DNA from: Richelia sp. SL_2_1
GTDB taxonomy: Bacteria > Cyanobacteriota > Cyanobacteriia > Cyanobacteriales > Nostocaceae
NCBI GenBank assembly: GCA_012033205.1
Contig: JAAUSO010000012.1
Span: 1 to 64,000 of the forward strand
DNA: 64,000 bases
Direction: 5' to 3'
Position 1 is the first letter of the stretch; each line of letters begins with the position of its first letter. Under the pieces are notes generated by a model. That model made no database searches, had not been told where the DNA came from, and saw only the letters and a list, made by a program, of their open reading frames with translations. This document shows positions 15,657 through 30,600 of this stretch, in pieces. Position numbers and translations under genes: made by a program.

Positions 15657-18600
15657 GCGGTGCAGTTGGTATTGCTTGTACTACAAAAGTTTGTTGAGTT
15701 GAAGCACCATCTGAGTCAGTAACGGTGAGAATAACCGTAAACTCTCCGGTTTGAGCAAAGACGTGGTTAACAGTTTCACCAGTTTGTATTTGAGAACCAT
15801 CACCAAAATTCCAAGTATATGTAAGAGTATCGTTTCCTGGGTCGGTAGCAGTGGCGCTGAATGTGGCAGTATCTCCAAGATTAACTGTGGTATTCCCCGT
15901 AATTGTGCCAATAATGGGTGCAACGTTATTAACTTGTATCGTCCGCGTTTGGGTGGTGGAAGCACCATCCGAGTCGGTGACGGTAAGGGTTGTAGTGTAG
16001 GTGCCGTTATCGTCATATTTATGGTTGACGTTATTACCAAACTGTGGGTCGCTTCCGTCGCCAAAGTCCCAGGTATAGGTAAGTGTATCGTTTCCTGGGT
16101 CGGTAGCAGTGGCGCTAAAGTTAGCAGTATCTCCTTCGTTAATATCAGTATCGCCGGTGATTTCGGTAATTATTGGTGCGGCATTATTAACTGTAACGAT
16201 AAGTGTATCAATTGTTGCTGCACCATCCGAATCGGTGATTGTCAGGGTAACGGTGTAAGTACCATTTTGGCTGTAATTATGACTTGGTTCCAGGACATCA
16301 GTTACCGTATTACCATCGCCAAAGTCCCATTCAATTGTATGAGTATCTAATATACCTGGGTCGGTAAAGCTACCGTTGAAGTTAACTGTTGTACCTTCTA
16401 AAGTGATTTGATTATCGCCTGCATTAACTACGGGGGCGACATTATCAACGTTTACGGTAAGGGTTTTACTCGTAGTGGAGCCGGTATCGTTAGCTACGGT
16501 TAAGGTGACAATATAGGTACCGTTATCGGCAAATTGATGGTTGACAGTTTCACCAGACACTGTATCGGAATTATCTCCGAAGTCCCAGGTATAAGTAAGT
16601 TCATCGCCAGTTGCTGTGGCATTGAAGTTGGCAGTTTCTCCTTCATTAATATTAGTATCGCCCGTTATTTCAGTAATTTGGGGTGCTGCGTTATTAACTT
16701 GAATTTGTAAGGTATCGCTCGACGTACCACCGTCTTTATCGGTAACTGTAAGAGTTGCAATGTAAGTTCCGGGTGCAGTGTAGGTGTGGCTGGGGGAGAG
16801 GACTTCTTGTATTACCGTACCGTCGCCAAAGTCCCAGTTAATTGTATGAGTATCTAAGATACCGGAGTCGGTATAGTTGCCGTTGAAGGTGATGCTTTGA
16901 TTTTCTACTGCTGTTTGGTCGTCACCAGCGTTAACTGTGGGAGCAATATTATTTACAGTTAACGTCAGCGTTTCTACCGTTGATGCGCCGAAGGAGTCAG
17001 TGACACTGAGCGTTGCGGTGTAGGTACCGTTATCTGCAAAGGTGTGGGTGACGCTTTGTCCTTGTACGGTGTTGGTATTATCGCCAAAGTCCCAAGTGTA
17101 GGTTAGTTCGTCCTCGTCGGTTGCTGTTGCGGTGAAGGTAGCGGCTATTCCTTCATTGATGGTAGGTTCTACGGTAATTTGCTCGATGCTGGGAGCGGTG
17201 TTGTTGATTGTAATATTTACCGTTGCTGTGTTGGAGGTGTTGCCTTCGTTGTCTTGAACGGTGTAGGTAAAGCTATCAGTAAGAGGTTGATTGCTGTTAG
17301 GGGTGTAGGTAATTGTGTTGTCGTTGTTGATCGTAATGGTGCCGTTGGTTGGTAGGGTAGAAATTGCGATCGTGCTGGGGTTGATTGTTCCGTCTGCGTC
17401 AGTGTCGTTATCTAGGACGTTGATTATTACGGGTTGTCCTTGATTGGTGATAACTTTATCGTTGTTGGCGATGGGGATAAGTATGTCCGAAGTAAGGATG
17501 CGGACGTTATCTATTACTACTCTACTTTCCTTGCTGCCGAAGCCCAGGAGGTCGAAGTATAGTGTGGCTTCGGTGTTGGGGGTGATGTCGCGGATATCTA
17601 TTGTGACGGTGCGGGGACTGTTGAGGTTGATGGAGGAACCGCTGGTTGGTGCGCCGGATATTTTGACTTTATCACTAAAGTATGCATCGCCGTCGTGTTG
17701 GATGTTGAGTAGTGCGTCGGTTTGGGAGAATTCGGAGGTGATTCCGGTTAGGGGGTTTTTTGTGTTGGTGTTGAGGAAGGCGACTTCAAATGCGTCACCA
17801 GGAGCGAGGTTGCTGTTATCTAGGTCGGATTCTAGGATGGTGAATTGTAGGTATTTGGCTCCATCTGGGATGATGAAGTCTTGGGTGAAGTTGCTGTTTA
17901 GGCGGGATTCTTCGGTGAGGACAGCAAGTCCATCGATTATGTTGGCTGCTCCACGGGTTGACCAGTTTTCTTGGGTGTCGAAGGTTCCGTTGTTAATTCC
18001 GAGTAGTGGTGCGGATGTTAGTGGTGCGGTTAATAATCCCTTATTCACTCCTTCACTCATTCCCTCACTCCTTAAAGCGTTGAGTATTTGTAGGTTGAGT
18101 AAGGAAGGTAGTTTACGGATTCCTGGTTTTAAGGTGTTGTTAAGTAAGTCGTAGGGATGTACTGTGGGGTCGAGGTGGCTACCGTCTGGGGTTAGGGTTG
18201 CGGTGAAGTTATCTCCTACGAAGGTTTTGTTACCATTGATGGTTTGGATGTGGCGATCAAATTCGTTGTAGCCGGAGATGAAGCCTGCTAGGTGTCCCAT
18301 TTCATGGAGGATGGTTGTTAGGAGGTCGTATTTTCCGTAGGCAACGGAACCTGCGGCGGCTAGGAGTACGGTGTCGGTTAGGGTTTGGGAGAATTCGCTG
18401 TGGTCGAGGGGGGTGGGGTCGATGAACCAACCTACTTCGTTGGCATTATGGTCGATGAGGATTGTTCCGCCGTTGGGGATTCCTTGGGAGTTGTATGAGG
18501 TGATTTGGGCTTCGGCTAGTTGTCCGGTGGGGAGATCGGTTACTTCTAAGGTGAGGTTGAAGGGGTTATCTTTGAATGTGTTGGTTAATGAGGAAGGTAA

Positions 18601-21600
18601 ATAATGGTCTGGGAGATTACTGCTGAGGAGTTGTTGGAGCGTTATGCTGCTGGGGAACGTAACTTCGCTGGTATCAAGTTGGCTAATTACGGACTCTATG
18701 GGTTTCGTCGCTCCAAATATGGTACTGGGAGCCTCGATCTTGACGGTGTGGTTTTGCGAGATATTAACTTGCGGGGGGCTTACCTGAATCAAGTTTATTT
18801 GATCGGAGCCGATTTGATCGGAGCCGATTTGGGCGGTATTTTCTTGGAAAGCTGTTATTTGAGTGAATCCATTATCCGCGATGCTAATTTGTGTGGGGCT
18901 TGTTTGGATTGGAGTGCTTTCGATAACGCTGACTTGCGGGGAAGTATCTTGGATCATATGAATGCCAGTTGTGCTAACTTCCCTGGAGTTCAAATTGGAC
19001 CTTTCGATTATGCTGTTCTTGCTAGAACCTATTTCAAAGGCGCTCACACCAGTGATGGTATGATTTGTCGAGGTTCCAACTTGATTTGGCGCACTACTAT
19101 GCCCAGTGGAATTGTCGTAGAAGGACCTCAATGGGGAAATGGTCGTGATGCCAGATAATAATTCTTCTTTTGCAGCCATTAAAGGAGCAGGGTTAATGAA
19201 ATTAAGTTTTGTTCTAATTTCTGTTAAATCTCGCCCTTCAATTGCATTTTGTAATTCAGCAGGGAGATTAGAGAAGAAGTTATATCCAGTTTCTTTCTCA
19301 AGTCTTTTAATAGTAGATAAACCAAATATATTTCCATTGAATTCAAAGTTATCTTTCCAAGGATAATCTGTATCCTGTATTTTATCTTTTTCACCTTCTT
19401 CAGTGTAGTCAAGAGTGTTAGGCAAATAAAGACCAAAAGCAAGCGTTTCTTCGGTTACATCGGAGATTCCTTGACCCGGCTTATCTAAAATTAATACTGC
19501 TTTCCAGACAGTTTCAGGAACTTCAATTTTATTGTTAAGTGGTTCAACTGGAGCTCGTCCATTTCCACCTGCAACAATATATATTTCCTTATTTTCATTC
19601 TTAACTAAATTAGTTAAGAAGGTTTCTAATTTTCCCCATCGCTTGTTTACATCTACAGGTTGAGCAATAATATTAGACGTTAAAAATGTTGCTAAATAGT
19701 CTTGTCTATTACGATTGCGGTGTTCCGCAGTTGTCATGTGTCCTCTAGTATAACGAGTGGAAGGGGTCTTAAAATCACCATCGTTAGCTTGTCTATTGAA
19801 AGGTAGTTTGGGATCTTCAATGAAACTTGGTCTGTCATTCTCGAAGCCAAACCAAGATTTGTCTAATTGATAACTAACCCAGTTAACTTTTCTGAAGTGT
19901 TGTTTTTCAAAGTCTTCGTCATCATCAAAAGTATAATAGGACGCGCTATATTGCGGTCTCTCGATTAAATAGTTTTGAGAAAACCTACTATCAGGATTTA
20001 CATTGCTTGGCTCATAGTTAGTAGTAAACCCTGGAGTTTCTATGTCTTTTCTAGCTTCTTGACCATTTAAAGCAGGATTACCAAATAATAAATGTTGACT
20101 TTTGAAGAAAACGTTATCTAAATAAACTGTTTTTGCTCCGTTGACCTCAAATTTAAGCGTTGCTGCCTTGCCACGAAAGTAATCCGGGATATCAACGTGG
20201 AAAGTCTGAAATCCGTTTTCAGCGAAACCAACTCTGTTAGATTGCCCTTCAGCTAATTTAGGATTTATTCCGTTTTGAATTACCGGATTAAATTCACGCA
20301 AGTCAACCGCCGGGTATTCATCGTTGCTAGTATTTGAATTGCCATTATATTGGCGTTGAGTCGAAGTCAACCCTTGGAAGGCAGAACTTTCTAGTTCGCC
20401 TAATTCATATTCAATTTCATCGTCACCAAGGTAAACTCTAACAGCACCATTTTGAGCAGCAGTTGCGGAGTCAGGGTTTGGCACGTGCAAATCGAAGCGT
20501 AACACACCCCAATCTGGAACAATAAAACGGTTGTGTGTAATACTATCACCAGGTCTTAGCTCCAAAGCATAGTTGGATTGGTAATCCGGGCTTCCACGAT
20601 TAATACCTAATCGTTCCAAATAACTTTCCTCTAATCCTGCAACTTCTTTACGTAATTCTCTTATTGTGTTTTCATCTAAGATTGTATTGCCGTTTTGATA
20701 TAGGTTCCTTCCATCAGTAGAGTAACCAAGAGAAAGTTGCATAAGGTCATTCGCTAACTGGTTAACATCTATACCAACAACTGGTTGTCCATTGCGATCA
20801 ATTAATCTCCCTTGTACTGGGCTTATAGTGTAACCAACTGACAAAAGGTCTGTTATCAGCTGATTGAATTCAAAACCTACAACAGGATTACCATTTGGCT
20901 GAAGTAGATTTCCAGCACTATCTTGCTCATAACCTTTAGCAAGAAGACTATTTTGAAGTGAACTGATATTTAGCTCATCAACTAAATTTCCATTAGAATC
21001 AATGAGTTGTTGAGCAGCATTTCTACGAACGCCAGCAGTAATTCTACTTTCACTTAATGAAGGAATATCTTTCCAATCAACTAACGCATTAGTATTTAAT
21101 GATTTCCCATCAGATTTTAGCCCACTACCCCCGTGGAAAGACCAACCAGGAATTGTCGAAGAAATAGCATTGCGTACAACATTTTTCGGCTGAAAAACAG
21201 CATCAAAATTACCGTTAAATAAAGTTGGTACTGCAAAATCTCCCCGCATTCTTTCTTCTAAAGTATTATCAAAAGTTATAGGTATGCGAGCCGTACCACT
21301 TTGAGGACGTTGATCTTCACCACCAGCAAGAACTGAATAATACCAACCTTCACCAACACCTTCATTTGAATACCAAGGAGTAACGCTATTTGTATTACTT
21401 GCATAATTTTGTACATCTTCTTCACCAAGCTGGTCGTAAATTGGTGTTGATATATTTTGCGATCGGTCCGGTTCCCTAGTGATACCTCCGTAAAGTTTCA
21501 TTTCTTCCAAAAGAAGGTCTACAGTTCCCCCGTACCATGTCATTACTTGTGAATGCGGACCACCAATACGGTTATCTTCAGTAAAACCAGTACGACCGTT

Positions 21601-24600
21601 AAGTAAAGCCGTGTAGTCAGTACCTCCACCAGGAGGAAATCTCAGTCCAGCAGGTTGGGGATTCTTACTCGTTTCCGACTCAGGAAGCCCAGGAATATTA
21701 CGACCGTTAGGAGTAACAGTTATACCATTGGGGTCAGCTACAGTTTGATAGTAGTTATCAGCAAAAGTCACATTATCCCAAACTTGTACTTTTGGCTCAT
21801 AAAAATCTCTAAAGACTCCCAGAGATGGCTGGTCAAAATCGTGGGGGTCAAGAGTAGTCATTTGCAAATCCCCAGTATCAGGAATTATGTTACCTTCCTC
21901 ATCTCTTTCTACCCCTCCAGCATCCGGGAAGTACGTACCCAATCGTTGAATTATCTCGCTATTAACTACCGTTCCTCTACTAAAGCCAATGAAGTGCAAT
22001 GGTGAGTCAAAAATACCACCTTGAGTGCGGATTAATTTTCCTTGCTCATCATATATGATGGTTTTTCCATCTTCCTCTCTACCAATATCTCCTCCCAATT
22101 CTTGGTCAAACATTACCAATGAAGCGAAAAGTGCATCTGCTGCGGCTTCAGTAAATCCAGAATCCGGAATTGCAGATTCGTTACCCACTACTGAATTATC
22201 ATCTCTCAGATTCCATGTAGGTATTAACACTAAGGGTTTGTTTACGGGATTGTTTTCGTCAAAGTAATTAACTATCTCACCGTTTATTTCAACCCCATCA
22301 AATAGATTTGTAATCAGCGTTGACCAATAGTTTTCATTTGTAACATCCAAACCTCCTGTCAACTGTGTAATAACTGCACCATTTCCATCTACAGGCACCC
22401 AATAACCTGTAGCATGGTCGTAACGCATTGTTAAACCTTTCTCTTCAGTTTCTTCACCAAATGTTTTAGTTATACTATCGGCAATTTTATAGTAGTCACG
22501 GGGAACCCCATATTGGTCTACATCAAATGCAGATACTATTGGTGGTGTAAAGCCATGAGTCAGTACGGTAACGCTGCTGAAAGGAGTCTCAGTATGTTCG
22601 GGTGCAACTTTAAATTCACCTGTCTCGATTTTTGTTTGTCCAGTGCTTGTAGTAGCTTGTACAGCCCAATACAAATCATTATTAGCATTTGCTATAGCTG
22701 CTTTGTTATTAGGTAACGTCAAGCGAGTGCTAGTATTACGTGGGTCATCATATCCAGCAATAATCTCCGTACCATCACGGTCATACCACTTATCAGTATC
22801 CTTCTTCCAAGTAGCCGTTAAAATCCGGTCTGGATTAAAATCATCATACCCATTCCAACGTTTGGTAAGCAGTTCACGCTTCTCCCGTTCCGTAAATTGC
22901 GGTAAGAACGAAGAATCGGATAAATCAACCAACTCATCCCACGGTAATAATCCTTCACCTTTAGCAAAAGTACTCACGAACAAATTAACTTCAGTAATTT
23001 GCTCATCAGGAACAAGGAAATCCCATTCAAAAGTAGGAGTTGAGTCATTTCCTTTACCATCCGGACCGATCAAGCTCACCAAATCGGATGGAGTCGCTAC
23101 CAAATTATACAAATAAGTACCAATCGGAGCGCGATTACTTTCAACAAATCCACCATTACCATCGGGAACTTCCAACACCCCATAAGTAAACTGATTTCTA
23201 GGACGGTCCTCAGCAATAATCCCATAATCAGCAGTAACGCTAACTAACGGATTAATATCATCAATTGGCACCGTATAAAAATCAATAAACTCAGCCTTTC
23301 TGGCAGTATTTACATCAAAGAACTTAGAACCTTCACTTCTATCAAGTAAATCAATTGTGAAGTCCCTAGGATTATTGAGCGTATAGATAATTTCATCAAT
23401 ATCGTAAGTCATCACCCCAACACCATTGGGATTAGCAACGTAAAGATATTTATCATCTGATGACAGCACCAAATCTGTTGCAAAAGCCAGAGGAATTGGT
23501 CGAGTAGCACCTACAAGTTGAGGATTTTCTCCCAATGGGTCGAGAATAATCCCAATATTACTACCCGCTTGTACACCATCAGCATCTTCTCGTGGAGTTC
23601 CAAACTGCAAGAACGGTCCACCATTATTACCAACTACAAAACCATATTGTCCATCGCGAGTAATAGTTAGTGCAATCCCATTATTAACGTCAAAATAATC
23701 ATCTACTGGACCAAGACGTAAATCTACATATTTAGTATCAGCAACAAAATTATCGGATTCATCGTTAATAATTTCTAAAATACCAAAGCCTTTTTTATCA
23801 TCTTGACGACTTGTAAATATAATCTTATGTGGGTTGGGAGTCGTACTAATTCCTTCTACCCTACGACCTGCTTCAACAGTACCAATTTGTTTGTGCCAAT
23901 TAAAATCATTCCGACTTTCATTAAGCGGACGGTCAAAGGGGTCAATATTAATAACAATAATTTGACTCTTCTGTAGGTCTATAGTGTACGAAGAAACAGT
24001 ACTAGGTGCGGTAACAAATAAACGACGACCATCACTACTAATTGCCATTTCCCGCAACCCATAGGGTGCTGGTTTCACCTGAATTTTTTCTATAACTTGG
24101 TGATATTTATCGGAGTTGCTATCAACATCAACTACGTAAATAACCCCAATCCGGCTATCAGCAACGTATGCGTACTGGTCGCGTGAATCAATCACAATTG
24201 ACCTTGGGGATGCATCCGTACCCAAATTAATCAAATCAACAACATCTTCAGTTTGAGGATTGATATCAACTTGTTGCAATACCATTGTGTCAATTAAAGC
24301 AATCCGACCTGTATTTTCTAAAGTAGCGTATGCACGACTACCATCGTTAGTTACGGCAATATCTCGCGGTCTATCCCGAACATCATCAGTACCAATGGGT
24401 ATCCGTGCTAAAAGAAGGTCAGCACTGCTTAATATATTTTGAGTATCGAATAAAGCATTCGGGTCACGTCCATCAATAACCCCGACAAAATCGGATAACC
24501 TTTGTACCCCGAAGACGTATTCTCCCGTTGCTTCTAAATTAATTTCATTACTTTGAAATTTAACTTCTTCCTTAAATTCTTTGAGACCAACCCTGCTCAC

Positions 24601-27600
24601 AACTTTATTTTGTCGTCGAATAACGCTGATTTCACTCATTCCCAACACGATTCCAGAAGGGATTTTGACTGCGATTTTAAACTCGTTGTCCGGTAAGCGT
24701 TCGCTTAAATCGGTTAGTACGGGAACTTCAACGATAGTTGAACCCATTTGGAATTTAACAATCAAATCTTCAAAACTTCTACCCAATGGGTCGTTACCAT
24801 TTTCTACCAGAATATTACTACCTTTTAAGAACAGTACTGGTTCGTTGTCAGCGTAGGGTTGATTATTCTCATCTTGGAAACGTAACTGCGCTTGTTGCAA
24901 TACTGGAGGTGCAGCAGGACCCGACGCTTGTATTTCTGGGATACCCAACTTGATTTCAAAAGTAGGTAAACCTTGAGCGTTCAACTGTACTCCAGTTTGG
25001 GTTACTTGCGGTAATCCAATTGCGGGTACTTGAGTTACTTCTAAAGACGAAATATCATAACTAATTGATAAGAATGGTGCAGTTTCTAACATTCCTAGAA
25101 GGTCGCTTCCAGGTATAGAAGTAAAGGAATTAAAGGTATCAAGTAACGTATTTTTGCGCTTTTCTAATTTTGTTCTGCGTAGTTCAGATGATTTTTTCTT
25201 ATTACTCTTAATATCAATCTCGCCATTTATGCCATTTAGTTTGAATTCGTTCTCAGTGATTTTATCTAAGATATTCTTTTTCTGAACTTGATTTTCTTGT
25301 TCATCATCACCACCAGCTAAAGCGTCATAAATACGTTGAAGTCTTTGAATATTTTCCGTTAGGGAAGCTTTCTCTTTACTCAAACCTAGAATTTCATTTC
25401 CGAGGTCGAATATATCTTTGCCTATACCGCTGATTTCTAAGGAAATATTGTTAAATTCAGTTACTAAACTCGAATCAAGAACTCTAGTTGTTAATTTTCC
25501 ATCACTAATATAAGCATCGGTATTGTTATTAGTTATCTTGATATCGCTATCCAAATTACCGATAGATATGGTGTTGAAATTATTAACTTGCGTATAAGAA
25601 ATGGGGAATAGGCTAACAAAAGGTGCAGGCATATTAAAGGTAGCAACTATCTTACCTTTAACAAGTTGTCCACTTCCAAATCCTCTATCAAATGTTGTTA
25701 TATATTCCCCAGGTCGTACACCTTTCCACGGAGGAGAGGAAGTACGAATCATCCCATCTGCACCAACTATACCCGTTTCTGCAACCAGCCATTTCTCTTC
25801 AATTTCTCCAGTTGCGTTGGGGACATAACCGAGTTCAAAGAAGTATACAGTTTGACCGATTACCGATGCATCATCTTTATACTGAGACGGCAATTCCATT
25901 GTCAACTGTACGGGTAAAGCGAAGGGGTTATCACCAGCTTCTAACTTAAATCCTGAGATAAATCGGAAGTCGGATGGTGTAGTTAGCGATATTTGACTTT
26001 CTTCTAATAATGGGGTGAAGCGAATATTAGTTTCGTCAAATAGCGTACCCGGAGCTACCATCAATTGCGTAGTCAGGGTTTCATTGTTACCATCGTTAAT
26101 TTGAATTTCAATTATTCCACCTTCGTCGTCCAATTGAGCTTGTGCTGCTGTACCGTTTGATGTAGAAACAACAGTTGGGGATTCAACAATTACGGGAAGA
26201 ATATATTCGGAAGCACCGTGAATTACGGTAATATTAGCAATACCGTTGTTAAGTGCCGTAATTAAGCCGTCTGCGCTGACATTTACGATATTTGGATTAT
26301 TGACAAAGTAACGAGTACCTGTAGTAGCATCTTTGAGGTCTGGTGATTCATATGTTGCTTTAATTCCAACTAGCATTTGCCGGGTTGCATCTTCTGTGAG
26401 AATAACCGCTCCTGGGTATACGTTCAAACCATTGCTCTCGGCAAGTAATATATTGTTTTCTGCTTCATTGGTAGGTAGTAAATCACCCACTCTAAGCGCA
26501 GTTACCGCAGATATCCCACCCCTTCCAACACTAACAATCGAAACCCCATCACTTAGCCCACTAAGCACCCCAGTATCCGTAATTCTCCCTACCAATTCAT
26601 TCTCAGAACCAAATTGTAAGTAAGAAGCAGGTAATATTACATCATCTTGGTCACTGAAATCACCAATTACCACCAACTGGGTACTTTCCCCTACATCCAA
26701 CCGTGGACTACGGTTAACAATATCCAAATTAACCAAAGGTGCATCGCTGACATTAATATCAATAGTACTTGAAGCGATACTATAACCATCATCCGCAATC
26801 AACTCGAAACTCGCATCACCGCTATATCCAGCATTCGGAGTAAACACAGCAGACTTACCATCCGGTGTAAAGCTGATAGTACCTTGTTCCGGATTAGCAA
26901 CACGGAAGTAGATAGCATCCCCTTCTGGGTCAGTAGCCAATTTATCAAGCTGAATAAACGTTTCTAAGTCAGTATGAGTCAGCACTTCACTTGCAGTAAC
27001 TATCGGTGCGCGGTTAGAAGCAAAGCCATAATTGCTACCCAATATCTGCATATCAGCAGCATTTACCACATTATCGCGGTTGAAATCGTAAATTGAATTG
27101 TAATCAGCATTACTCGCTATTACCTGACTCAACTCCGCACTATCAACTCCATCAACGACACCATCCGAGTTCACATCCCCAGCAATATTCAGCTTTAAGT
27201 CATATCCCCCATCACCAGCAACTTCAAGTAAATTCAACCCAGCTTTATCAATTGCGTATAACCCATATCCAGAAGAAGTAACGAGTGGATTTAAACCATT
27301 AATAGTAGTAATTCCTTGAGTTTCTACAGCGACAAGCACAATACCAGTTGCGGTAGATTCAATTTCACCGTCTCTTAACCCAAAAGTATATCTATCAATC
27401 CCGCTCGTTAAATTACCGCTAATTGTTGTACCATTCCACCCTACAACACCACCCAAATCGCTGAGTATGCTCGTTACTTCCGGAGTTTCACCGTAACTAA
27501 TTGCGCTACCATTGGTTACCGGATTTCCAGTTACAAGAGTCAGTAATGAATCATTGTAACCATAACGCTGTACATTCCCAGTAGATAAATTCCTAGCAGC

Positions 27601-30600
27601 TACTAAGTTCCTATCAAGATAATCGTAAATAACCTTCGTACCATCAGGAGCAATTATTTGTTTTAAGAAACCTTGCTCGTTGTTGACAAACTGCACCGTT
27701 TCCCCAGTAGAACTCGTAATCCCACTATCGCTGTAAACTAAACTAATTCCATTCGCTGCAATCTGCTCCGTAATCCCTTTTTTACTATCAATTAAATATT
27801 TTGTACCATCAACAGCAGTTAACGTAAATTCGGCTCCGTCAAAATCACCACTAGCTGGATTATAAGCTACCCCAGTATTTAGCTGATATAACCGATTTCC
27901 ACTTCTAGTTAACTTAGCGTCAACGGAACTCAAAGTATAGTTAATCCCAGCATCCGCAACCCATTCGGGGGTGTAATAAGTCAAACCAGAAATTTCTTGT
28001 TTTAAGGGAGCAAAGGTAAATCCGACACGCTCCCCAGTTGGTGTGGTGAGGTACAATCTTGTTCCCACACGGTAAGGTTCGTAAACTCCCAATTCTTCTC
28101 TACCAGTTAATGGTACATTTGTTTGAATATCGGTATCAGTATTCAATCTCCAACTGTTATCTAGGGAGTTGTAAGTACGAGTGAGATTGAGGGGGAGTGA
28201 GGAGAAGTTATAAGTTAAATCGGTTTCGGTGCGGGTATAACCAGTTTTATTGGTACTATTAACTTCAATAACGGTTTGTGTTGAAGATGTGCGATCGCTA
28301 ATATCAGTTGCAGTCAATCGTAATTGATAGAAACCATTGTTTAGTTTATTGGGGTCAATTTGTGTGAGAATATTATTATCAACTATTCCTTCACCACTAG
28401 CAATTTCAGTAAATTCAGTTTCTCCGAGATAGGCTATTTCCAACAACCAATTATCTAAATTAACGTCAGATACTTGACCAACAATATTAGTAATATTACT
28501 GATAATATTCGCATTAATAGCAGGAGCTAATTTAACAATTGGAGCATCATTATCAAGAGGATTGCGTACCTTAATTACCGTAGAAGCATTACCAACTCTA
28601 CCATCCGCATCAGTCGCAACAGCAACGATTTCAACTTTACCAGGAGTTGTGGGTGTAAACTTAAATCTGCCAAACTTATCAATTGTTACCGCTTCCCCAT
28701 TAACCTTAGCGGTGATATTCGCAATCTCCGCAAAGCTGTCAGCAAAAGCTGTTACCGTAACACTTTGATTGGGGATAACCGGGAAACTCGGTGTTAAATC
28801 GAGATTTACGGTGGGATTTGTAGCTAAGAGAGCAACTTTAATTAACGCATTTTCTGTTGTGGTAACTATTCCATCACTAACAGAGAAATTAATGCTGTAA
28901 TTATCTACTTGTCCGGGATTTGGTGTCCAGTTGAATTTCCCAGTTTCTGCATTTAAGGTCGCACCTTCTGGTAAAATATCGGCACTATAAGTTAATTGTG
29001 TATTGTTATCTGGATCTAAACCATCAAGAGTAAAGGAAAGAGTTTCACCTAAAGCAACACCACGATTGGATACTTTTAGTTCGGGATTGCGATTGGTATC
29101 GGTGATAAGGATATTAACGTCTCGTTTACCAATTGCTCCAAATGCATCGATCGCTTCAAAGGTAAACTTATATTGTCCGCTTTGTTCAAAAGTTGGTTTC
29201 CAGATGAAATCTCCGGTACGGTTATCAAAGCTAGCTCCCGAAGGTAAATCGGAAGTTGAATAAATAACTCCTTCAACGTCATAGTCAACAGCATTAACTT
29301 TAAATCGTAAGAATGAATTCTCATCACCAACTTGAGTGGGGAGAGGAATAATTACAGGGGAGCGGTTGGTATTTTCTACTTCAATAGAAAATGTTTGAGT
29401 GCTTTGTTTATTTCCATCGGTAGCGATGATGGTAATCGAGTCGTAAATTCCAGATTGGGTGTAGTTTGGTGTCCAAGTAAGTAAACCCGTTTCTGGATTT
29501 AAGGAAGCGTTTTCTGGAAAGTTTGTAGCGAAGTAGGTAATTGTATCACCATCTGTATCTGTTGCTTGTAGCTGTAATTCCAGGGTTTCTGCTTCTTTGA
29601 GAGTTAAGTTGGGAATTGGGGATAAGTTGGGAGCGGTGTTATTATTACGGACAACTATATTAAAGGTTTGTTCGTCACTGAAGATTTCATCACTATTACC
29701 GTTTCCGCTGTCAGTAACTTTAACGGTGACGGGATAACTACCAATATCTGAACTAGTTGGAGTCCATTCAAAGGTTGCTCTACCGTATTGGGTTTTGGGG
29801 ATGAAAGTAGCACCCGTGGGATTTCCTTGAATATCAAAGGTTAAATTATCTTGATTGTTATCTCCCACAATTAAATCAAATTTTAAAGCTTCTCCAATAA
29901 CCGCTACTTTGTCACCGATATATTTAATTTGCGGAGCATCGTTTGTCCCTCCAACGGTGATATTAAAGGTTTTTTCTGTGTAAAGGGGGGTTTCTTCGTC
30001 GTTACGGATTTCTTCTACTACTAAGGTAAAGCTATAACTACCGCTAGCATCTTTATTTGTCGGAGCAACTGTAATTAAAGCTGTACCATCAAGGTTATCG
30101 ACAAAGTTAATAAATTCGGGAATTCCAAATCCTGCTTCTCTTTCTCTAATTAAGTTGAAGCGTAGGTTATCGCTTTCTGCATCAGTTGCTGTAATGGTAA
30201 ATTCTGTAGTTTCCCCTTTCTCTACCGATATGTTTTCAAAGTCAATAATGGAGGGTGCGCGATTGGTATTATAAACGGTGATGGGTACACTAACAGTTGT
30301 CGTAGCGTTTAATCCAGTACCATCTCCATCATCTGTTGCTGTGAATGTGACGTTGTAATTACCAGCTGTACTAAAATCTGGTGTCCAGGTAAATGTAGCA
30401 GTTTCTGCATCAAATGTCGCACCAGGGGGAAGATTTCCAACTGTATAATTAACTGTTGCTTCACTACCTTCTAAGATAGTTAATACACCATCCGCATTCC
30501 TTTCTTGCAGTACAAAATCTGGATTATCAGCATCAAATGCAAATGCATTGAAACGTAATTGCTCTCCTTCTTGAATATACCATTGACCTAAATTATCAAA

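Noticed and set aside
15751-16350. Long plus-strand frame across the PKD array
   Set aside because: It is the antisense of repeated PKD codons, has no family features, no ribosome site, and repeats with the PKD period.
17444-18154. 236-codon plus-strand frame
   Set aside because: Antisense of giant-gene codons with no recognisable protein features, unlike the pentapeptide frame at 18604.
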